NCBI GenBank assembly: GCA_910588885.1 | Contig: CAJUSQ010000024.1 | Location: forward strand, 1 to 26,981 | Source of the DNA: an uncultured Lachnospiraceae bacterium | Lineage (GTDB): Bacteria; Bacillota; Clostridia; Lachnospirales; Lachnospiraceae | Direction: 5' to 3' | DNA: 26,981 nucleotides | Part shown: one piece after another, positions 21,883 to 26,981 of the stretch | Layout: each line of letters begins with the position of its first letter | Numbering within the stretch: the first letter of the stretch is position 1 | Made by a program: the position numbers and the translations under genes | The notes under the pieces: model-generated | What the model was told of the DNA's origin: nothing | The model's input: the letters and a program-made list of their open reading frames with translations, nothing else | The model's database searches: none

Positions 21883-23333
21883 AGCATTCCATTACCCGGA
21901 AAATCACCTGGATCATAACGTGCCTGGTAGCAGGGACGGTCCTTTTGTGCTGGATTTTAAATACGACGCTGCTGGAGTCCTATTATACCAGGATGAAGCA
22001 GGAGAGCCTGGAAAGTACCCTGGCGGTCATTCAGCAGTTTTTGGAGGAGGGCACCATGTATAGTGAGGAATCGGCTTTAGAGCTGGAGCGGCTTTGTACC
22101 GGGCGGAATATTACCATGATGATTATGAATGCACAAAGCCGTCCCTTGTTTTTTATCGGAAGCGATGAGGATTTGTACCGGCAGCAGTTCTGGTACATTT
22201 TATTCGGGCAGATGCTGGAAACGGACGAGCCTTATACCGTCGGGAAATACAAGGACAGCCGCCTGGAAACCGAGTATCTGATCCTGTGCGGGAATCTTCG
22301 GGACGGGAATCTGATTCTGATGCGCACGGCATTGGAGAGCATCCGGGAAAGCGTGGGGGTTTCCAACCAGTTCCTGGCCTATGTGGGCATTGCAGGCGTT
22401 TTGATCAGCGGGATAATCAGCTATTTTGTGACGAAAAAAATCACCAATCCGATTCTGCAGCTGGCAGAGCTTTCCAGGCGGATGACGAATCTGGATTTTG
22501 ACGCCAAGTTCCAAAGCCGGGGGAGGAATGAAATTGATTTTTTGGGCGAGCATATGAACGAGCTGTCCGAAACCCTGGAGAAGACCATTTCGGAGCTGAA
22601 AAGCGCCAACAATGAATTGATGATTGATATTGAAAAAAAGATTCAGATCGACGAAATGCGGAAGGAATTTCTTTCCAATGTTTCCCATGAGCTGAAGACG
22701 CCTCTGGCTTTGATCCAGGGCTATGCGGAAGGGCTTCGGGAATGTATCCATGAGGATGCCGGAAGCCGGGAATTTTACTGCGAGGTGATTATGGACGAGG
22801 CAGATAAAATGAACCGCATGGTAAGGCAGCTTTTGGAACTGAACCAGCTGGAATCCGGCAATGAGGCCGTGGTCATGGAACGGTTTGACTTAACGGAGCT
22901 GATTCAGGGGGTGATCCATGCCACGGCGATCCTGCGGGAACAAAATCAGATTCAATTGACGTTTTTGGAACAGGCACCCGTATATGTATGGGCGGACGAG
23001 TTTAAAACGGAAGAGGTACTGACCAATTTTATGAGCAATGCCATCCATTATGCGGACGGGGAGAAGCGCATCGTGATTTCTTTGGTGAAAAAGAAAGAAA
23101 CGGTCCGGGTTTGTGTGTTCAATACGGGTCCGCAGATTCCGGAGGAGGATTTGGACCGGATCTGGACGAAATTTTACAAGGTGGATAAGGCCAGGACCCG
23201 GGAATACGGAGGAAGCGGGATCGGGTTATCCATTGTGAAAGCCATTATGGATTCGTTTCACAGGCAGTGCGGAGTCAGGAATTGCATGGACGGAGTGGAA
23301 TTTTGGTTCGAGCTTGACACTAGTTGTCAATAA
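21879..23333 (+). CDS. Membrane sensor histidine kinase
   Basis: The 484-residue kinase pairs with the preceding response regulator through an ATGA overlap. It has two membrane segments (about 9-30 and 165-185) enclosing an extracytoplasmic sensor region of some 130 residues, a HAMP linker (186-238), a HisKA domain with the phosphoacceptor H270 (SNVSHELKTPL) and a HATPase domain with the N-box (NFMSNAIHYA), DRIWTKFYK and the GGSGIGLSIV G-box. The layout is of the EnvZ/BaeS/PhoR type. The ligand is unknown. An inverted repeat, TTGACA and TGTCAA around CTAGT (23314-23330), overlaps its last codons. Confidence 0.95.
   Translation: MKHSITRKITWIITCLVAGTVLLCWILNTTLLESYYTRMKQESLESTLAVIQQFLEEGTMYSEESALELERLCTGRNITMMIMNAQSRPLFFIGSDEDLYRQQFWYILFGQMLETDEPYTVGKYKDSRLETEYLILCGNLRDGNLILMRTALESIRESVGVSNQFLAYVGIAGVLISGIISYFVTKKITNPILQLAELSRRMTNLDFDAKFQSRGRNEIDFLGEHMNELSETLEKTISELKSANNELMIDIEKKIQIDEMRKEFLSNVSHELKTPLALIQGYAEGLRECIHEDAGSREFYCEVIMDEADKMNRMVRQLLELNQLESGNEAVVMERFDLTELIQGVIHATAILREQNQIQLTFLEQAPVYVWADEFKTEEVLTNFMSNAIHYADGEKRIVISLVKKKETVRVCVFNTGPQIPEEDLDRIWTKFYKVDKARTREYGGSGIGLSIVKAIMDSFHRQCGVRNCMDGVEFWFELDTSCQ
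23314..23330 (+). promoter_or_regulatory. Inverted repeat upstream of the lipoprotein promoter
   Basis: TTGACA (23314-23319) and TGTCAA (23325-23330) are perfect 6-bp arms around CTAGT, lying about 20 bases before the -35 box of the lipoprotein gene. The placement suits an activator or repressor site. It lies in the final codons of the kinase gene. Confidence 0.45.
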
Positions 23334-23349
23334 TCGTCTGAAATTAGTG

Positions 23350-23378
23350 TTGCCACTCTGAAAAAATAATGATAAAAT
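23350..23378 (+). promoter_or_regulatory. Promoter of the lipoprotein gene
   Basis: TTGCCA (23350-23355) and TAAAAT (23373-23378) are 17 bases apart. This lets the lipoprotein be expressed separately from the two-component system. Confidence 0.7.
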
Positions 23379-23415
23379 AGAAGACAAGGAATGCTGACAG
23401 AGGGAGAATGAAGGA

Positions 23416-24162
23416 ATGAAAGGATTGATAAGAGCAAGTGGAATTGCAGCGGCGATACTGTGTCTGCTGCTGGTCGGCTGCGGTACTCCCATGGCGAAGC
23501 TTACGCCGGAGGAGGAAAACCTGATTGTGGCATATGCAGCCGGCAGCGTGGCCAAGGCCAATAAATATATGACCAAGGGCCTGACTTATCCGAAGCAGGA
23601 AGAAGAAGAGAAGCTGGAGGTGACCGAGTCTTACGAAGAGGAAACAGCCGAGGAGCCGGAGGAGGACCAGGATCCGGAGCAGAACCAGACAGTCAATGGG
23701 GACGGCAGTATCCCGGCAGAGGAGGTTCCTCCGCCCGTACAGCCTGCAACCTTGACGGAAGCGCTGAACCAGGAGTCTGTGCAAGCGGAGTATCGGGGGT
23801 ACGAGCTGTGTGCAAGCTATCGGGAAGGCAATTATTTTGCATTGAATGCAGCGGCCGGTAATACGCTTCTGGTATTGCATATCGGATTGTTAAATACTTC
23901 ACAGCAGCCGGTGGAATGTAATCTATTTGCCAGGAATCTGGTGTGCGGCATCTATATCAATGATGTTTATGCGGTAGATGCTATGGGTACCGTGCTGGCC
24001 AACGATTTTACAACATATATCGGTACCCTGGAGGCGGCGGCAGAGACGGATACAGTTGCGATTTTTGAAGTTCCGGCGGAAACAGTGCAGGCGATACAGC
24101 TCCTTTCCCTGGATATGGAAGTGGACGGGACCGTTTACCATGTAACACTGGATCAGAATTAA
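23416..24162 (+). CDS. Lipoprotein with acidic linker and beta-rich C-terminal domain
   Basis: The 248-residue protein has a lipoprotein signal peptide ending in the lipobox LLVGCG with acylated C22. Residues 23-60 are helical and charged; about 58-110 is a low-complexity linker of Glu, Asp, Gln and Pro; and 111-248 is a beta-rich domain with NTLLVLHIGLLNTSQQPVE, reminiscent of the DUF4352/telokin-like extracellular domains of Firmicutes. It should be anchored to the outer leaflet of the membrane, with the acidic linker extending the domain through the wall. Function is not known. It lies 82 bases after the kinase, with its own promoter, and 37 bases before cheV; GAATGAAGGA precedes the start. 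Confidence 0.75.
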   Translation: MKGLIRASGIAAAILCLLLVGCGTPMAKLTPEEENLIVAYAAGSVAKANKYMTKGLTYPKQEEEEKLEVTESYEEETAEEPEEDQDPEQNQTVNGDGSIPAEEVPPPVQPATLTEALNQESVQAEYRGYELCASYREGNYFALNAAAGNTLLVLHIGLLNTSQQPVECNLFARNLVCGIYINDVYAVDAMGTVLANDFTTYIGTLEAAAETDTVAIFEVPAETVQAIQLLSLDMEVDGTVYHVTLDQN

Positions 24163-24199
24163 TTTATGGCTATTCAAAGCAGGAGAGGAGAGCGTTTGT

Positions 24200-25123
24200 A
24201 TGGATACAAATATTTTATTGGAAAATGGAACAAATGAGCTTGAGGTACTGGAGTTCAAATTGGGGGACAGTCATTACGGCATTAATGTGGCAAAAATCCG
24301 TGAGATTTTGTCCTTTCAGCCGATTACACCGATACCAAATGCCCATCCATGCGTAGAAGGGATTTTTATGCCCCGGGATACGATGATTACGGTTATCAAT
24401 CTGCGGGAAAGCCTTCGTATGCCGCCGATGGAAGTGGACGGGCTGTTTATTATAACGAATTTTAACAAGCTGAACATCGCATTCCATGTGGATGCGGTCT
24501 GCGGGATACACCGGGTATCCTGGGCGGATATTATTAAGCCGGATTCCACGATCAATGTGGAAGAGTACGGGGTTTCTACCGGGGTCATCAAGCTGGAAGG
24601 CCGCCTGGTGGTCATTCTTGATTTCGAGAAGATCGTAACGGACATCAGCCCGGAAACCGGACTGAAGATTTCCGATGTACAGGAACTGGAGGGCAATGTG
24701 AACCGGGAGAAGACACCGATCCTGATTGCAGAGGATTCCCCGCTTCTAAGCAAGCTGATTACCAACTGCCTGAAGGAGGCCGGCTATACGAAGCAGATTG
24801 TGACCAACAACGGCCAGGAGGCATGGGACCAGATCCGCCGTTTCCATAAGGAAGGGAATCTGGACGAGAAAATCCATTGTGTAATTACGGATATTGAGAT
24901 GCCTGAGATGGACGGCCATCGTCTGACCAAGCTGATCAAGGGCGAAGACGAGCTCCGCCATATCCCGGTGGTTATTTTCTCCTCCTTGGTGAATGACGAG
25001 ATGCGTCGGAAGGGAGAAGCCCTGGGGGCAGATGCGCAGCTGACCAAGCCGGAGATTGGCTCCCTGGTTCAGGCCATTGACGGTTTGATTGAAAAAAGAA
25101 GGGCATTCATGGATCAGGCATAA
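24200..25123 (+). CDS. cheV: Chemotaxis-type coupling protein CheV
   Basis: The 307-residue protein joins a CheW-like coupling domain (about 12-158) to a receiver domain (about 174-300). The receiver has E176-D177 (LIAEDSP), the phosphoacceptor D231 (VITDIEMPEMDG), the SS of VIFSSLV and K274-region TKPE. CheV couples chemoreceptors to CheA and helps adaptation through phosphorylation. GGAGAGGAGAG lies upstream of the ATG. It lies 37 bases after the lipoprotein and may share that promoter. No other chemotaxis or flagellar genes are in the window, so its CheA partner must be elsewhere, unless it serves a non-motility signalling pathway. Confidence 0.92.
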   Translation: MDTNILLENGTNELEVLEFKLGDSHYGINVAKIREILSFQPITPIPNAHPCVEGIFMPRDTMITVINLRESLRMPPMEVDGLFIITNFNKLNIAFHVDAVCGIHRVSWADIIKPDSTINVEEYGVSTGVIKLEGRLVVILDFEKIVTDISPETGLKISDVQELEGNVNREKTPILIAEDSPLLSKLITNCLKEAGYTKQIVTNNGQEAWDQIRRFHKEGNLDEKIHCVITDIEMPEMDGHRLTKLIKGEDELRHIPVVIFSSLVNDEMRRKGEALGADAQLTKPEIGSLVQAIDGLIEKRRAFMDQA

Positions 25124-25130
25124 GCAGAAG

Positions 25131-25172
25131 AGACTTTTTACAGCAGGAATTTTAGGCTGTAAAAAGTCTTTT
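25131..25172 (+). terminator. Terminator after cheV
   Basis: Bases 25131-25144 and 25156-25169 form a perfect 14-bp stem with an 11-base loop, followed by a short T-run. It begins eight bases after the cheV stop. Confidence 0.88.
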
Positions 25173-25280
25173 GTATGCAATTTTTATATTTTGCAGGTAC
25201 CAAGAAAACCAGGGGCCGGATGCGGCGTGTCCGGTTCCCAAAACATGTCGCATTGGGGCAAAATCACACAGGAGGGAATT

Positions 25281-25994
25281 ATGGAATTATTATCAATGGA
25301 ACGGGAACTGTCGGGAAATGCATATCCGGGCCGGGGCATTGTGATCGGTAAATCTTCGGACGAAAGGTTTGCCGTAACAGCCTATTTTATTATGGGGCGC
25401 AGTGAGAACAGCCGTAACCGGGTGTTTGTGACGGAAGGGGAGGGGATTCGGACCCAGGCCTTTGATCCGTCCAAATTAAGCGACCCGAGCCTGATTATCT
25501 ATGCACCGGTACGGGTGCTGGGGAATAAGACCATTGTTACGAACGGGGACCAGACGGATACCATTTATGAAGGGATGGATAAACAGCAGACCTTCGAACA
25601 ATCCCTGCGGGGTCGGGAATTTGAGCCGGATGCTCCCAATTATACGCCCAGGATCTCCGGGATCCTCCATGTAGGGGACGGAAAATTTAATTATGCCATG
25701 TCCATTTTAAAAAGCAGCGACGGCAATCCTAAGAGCTGCTGCCGCTTTACCTATGCTTACGAAAACCCGGTGGCCGGGGAAGGGCATTTCATCCATACCT
25801 ATCGCTGTGACGGCAATCCGCTGCCCAGCTTTGAAGGGGAACCCAAGCGTGTGGCTGTTTGGGATGATATGGAGGCGTTTACGGAGCTTTTGTGGAATAA
25901 CCTGAATGAGGAGAATAAGGTCTCCTTATTTGTACGGTATATTGAGATTGCAACCGGAAAGTATGAAACACGGATTGTCAATAAGAACCGGTAA
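25281..25994 (+). CDS. purO: PurO-type IMP cyclohydrolase
   Basis: The enzyme closes FAICAR to IMP, the last step of purine synthesis, without the PurH N-terminal domain. The 237-residue protein begins at ATG 25281, four bases after AGGAGGG; earlier in-frame codons lie in the upstream region and include the cheV terminator. It opens with GNAYPGRGIVIG and has YFIMGRSENSRNRVF, the linked phosphate-binding motifs of the IMP_cyclohyd family first known from archaea (PurO). The length fits the family. It is 69 bases upstream of the PurH-like formyltransferase, which supports the assignment. The 100-base leader has an imperfect hairpin but no recognisable purine riboswitch, and no clear promoter was found. 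Confidence 0.85.
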   Translation: MELLSMERELSGNAYPGRGIVIGKSSDERFAVTAYFIMGRSENSRNRVFVTEGEGIRTQAFDPSKLSDPSLIIYAPVRVLGNKTIVTNGDQTDTIYEGMDKQQTFEQSLRGREFEPDAPNYTPRISGILHVGDGKFNYAMSILKSSDGNPKSCCRFTYAYENPVAGEGHFIHTYRCDGNPLPSFEGEPKRVAVWDDMEAFTELLWNNLNEENKVSLFVRYIEIATGKYETRIVNKNR

Positions 25995-26063
25995 GGCTAA
26001 ATTGATAAAAAATTCACAAGACGGAATCATAGCATGCTCATTTACGACTTTAGGAGGAAAGAA

Positions 26064-26981
26064 ATGCAGGAATTAGAACTGAAATACGGATGCAACCCCA
26101 ACCAGAAGCCTTCCCGGATTTATATGGAGCAGGGAGAACTGCCCATCCGGGTTTTGAATGGGAAACCGGGCTACATTAATTTTCTGGATGCTTTCAATGG
26201 ATGGCAGCTGGTGCGTGAGCTGAAGGCGGCAACGGGATTGCCGGCAGCCACGTCTTTCAAGCACGTGTCCCCGGCCGGGGCGGCAGTGGGCCTACCGCTG
26301 ACAGAGGTGGAAGCGAAGATTTACTGGGTGGAGGATTTAGAGGAGCTTTCTCCCCTGGCCTGCGCGTATGCCAGAGCCAGGGGCGCGGACCGGATGTCCT
26401 CCTTCGGAGATTTTATTTCCCTTTCGGATGTATGTGACGCGGCTACTGCGAAAATGATTAAGCGGGAGGTTTCGGACGGGATCATTGCTCCGGGCTATGA
26501 GCCGGAAGCCCTGGAGATTTTAAAAGCCAAGAAAAAGGGCGGCTACAATGTAATCGAAATCGACCCGGATTATGTGCCCGCTTCGGTGGAGCGCAAAGAA
26601 GTCTTTGGCATTACTTTTGAACAGGGACGGAATGAACTGGTCATCGACCGGGAGTTTCTGTCCAATGTAGTCACGGAGAATCGGGAGATTCCGGATTCGG
26701 CCAAGATTGATTTGATCATTTCCCTGATTACCTTGAAGTATACCCAGTCCAATTCCGTCTGCTATGCCAAGGGCGGCCAGGCCATCGGCATCGGCGCAGG
26801 GCAGCAGTCCCGCATCCACTGCACCCGGCTGGCAGGCACCAAGGCGGACAACTGGTTCCTGCGGCAGAGCCCGAAGGTACTCGAACTCCAGTTCGTAGAA
26901 AAGCTGGGACGGGCAGACCGGGACAATGCCATTGATCTCTACATCGGCGAGGATTATATGGATGTATTGGCAGACGGCGCC
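26064..26981 (+). CDS. purH: AICAR formyltransferase, stand-alone PurH domain (3' truncated by window)
   Basis: The first 306 residues are visible; the frame runs off the right edge without a stop. The sequence opens directly with the AICAR transformylase domain (LKYGCNPNQKPS), with the catalytic K66-H67 in SFKHVSPAGAA, the KYTQSNSVCYA segment and the GIGAGQQSRIHCT motif. The N-terminal IMP cyclohydrolase (MGS-like) domain of the usual bifunctional PurH of some 510 residues is absent. It transfers a formyl group from 10-formyl-tetrahydrofolate to AICAR, giving FAICAR for the PurO protein just upstream. TAGGAGG stands six bases before the ATG. Co-transcription with purO is likely since the 69-base gap has no clear promoter or terminator. 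Confidence 0.93.
   Translation, partial: MQELELKYGCNPNQKPSRIYMEQGELPIRVLNGKPGYINFLDAFNGWQLVRELKAATGLPAATSFKHVSPAGAAVGLPLTEVEAKIYWVEDLEELSPLACAYARARGADRMSSFGDFISLSDVCDAATAKMIKREVSDGIIAPGYEPEALEILKAKKKGGYNVIEIDPDYVPASVERKEVFGITFEQGRNELVIDREFLSNVVTENREIPDSAKIDLIISLITLKYTQSNSVCYAKGGQAIGIGAGQQSRIHCTRLAGTKADNWFLRQSPKVLELQFVEKLGRADRDNAIDLYIGEDYMDVLADGA

Noticed and set aside
25170..25280. Purine or ZTP riboswitch upstream of purO
   Set aside because: The leader has an imperfect hairpin (CCGGA at about 25216-25220 with TCCGG at about 25230-25234), but I cannot match it to the conserved core of the purine or ZTP classes. A covariance search would settle it.
25089..25280. Upstream extension of the purO frame to 25089
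   Set aside because: It overlaps cheV and its terminator. AGGAGGG before ATG 25281 and the family N-terminus decide the start.
1..26981. CRISPR array, tRNA, rRNA, transposase or prophage genes
   Set aside because: No regularly spaced repeats, cloverleaf-like sequence, rRNA core or transposase/integrase motif was recognised on reading both strands.

Overview
The window (about 27 kb, moderate G+C, strong AGGAGG-type ribosome sites, frequent GTG/TTG starts) looks like chromosomal DNA of a Gram-positive clostridial bacterium, most likely Lachnospiraceae. The pointers are a DUF6465-like Ala/Lys/Glu-rich protein, an iscR-nifS-nifU-mnmA operon, a PurO-type IMP cyclohydrolase next to a stand-alone AICAR transformylase, a SpoVB-like flippase and a CheV protein. 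The species cannot be fixed from the sequence alone. I see no rRNA, tRNA, CRISPR array, complete insertion sequence or prophage.

Layout: (1) 1-3302, a copper-efflux operon: CsoR repressor under a promoter whose spacer holds a CsoR-like operator, then a CopA ATPase with a CopZ-like domain fused to its C-terminus. (2) 3465-4385, a DHH/DHHA1 phosphoesterase, followed by a 323-base gene-free stretch with several hairpins, an orphan MerR-type promoter and a strong bidirectional terminator. (3) 4709-8547, on the minus strand, a carbohydrate or polyol cassette: ROK repressor, zinc polyol dehydrogenase and GPH-family sugar symporter. (4) 8796-10949, isochorismatase-like hydrolase, YqeG-type HAD phosphatase, RpiB and elongation factor P. 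(5) 11191-13929, GalE, a PatB/MalY aminotransferase and the DUF6465-like protein. (6) 13977-15338, minus strand, a MATE/SpoVB-type flippase. (7) 15484-18758, Fe-S and tRNA thiolation: IscR, NifS, NifU-like scaffold and MnmA. (8) 18893-19696, minus strand, a PHP-family histidinol-phosphatase-like protein. (9) 19891-25123, an envelope and signalling block: membrane-anchored lytic transglycosylase, a membrane/coiled-coil protein of unknown function, an OmpR-type response regulator with its histidine kinase, a lipoprotein and CheV. (10) 25281-26981, the last two steps of IMP synthesis (PurO and a PurH-type formyltransferase that runs off the window).

The genes are mostly housekeeping or conserved accessory genes, and I find no convincing wholly new multi-gene system. 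The most unusual points are the in-frame CopA-CopZ fusion with an apparent internal ribosome site; the MerR-type promoter at 4524-4554 that has no gene after it and meets a terminator about 35 bases later; the uncharacterised membrane/coiled-coil protein beside a two-component system; the split purine end-pathway; the nifS-nifU gap with a 19-codon reading frame that overlaps the nifU start; and an mnmA terminator lying inside the 3' coding end of the convergent gene.
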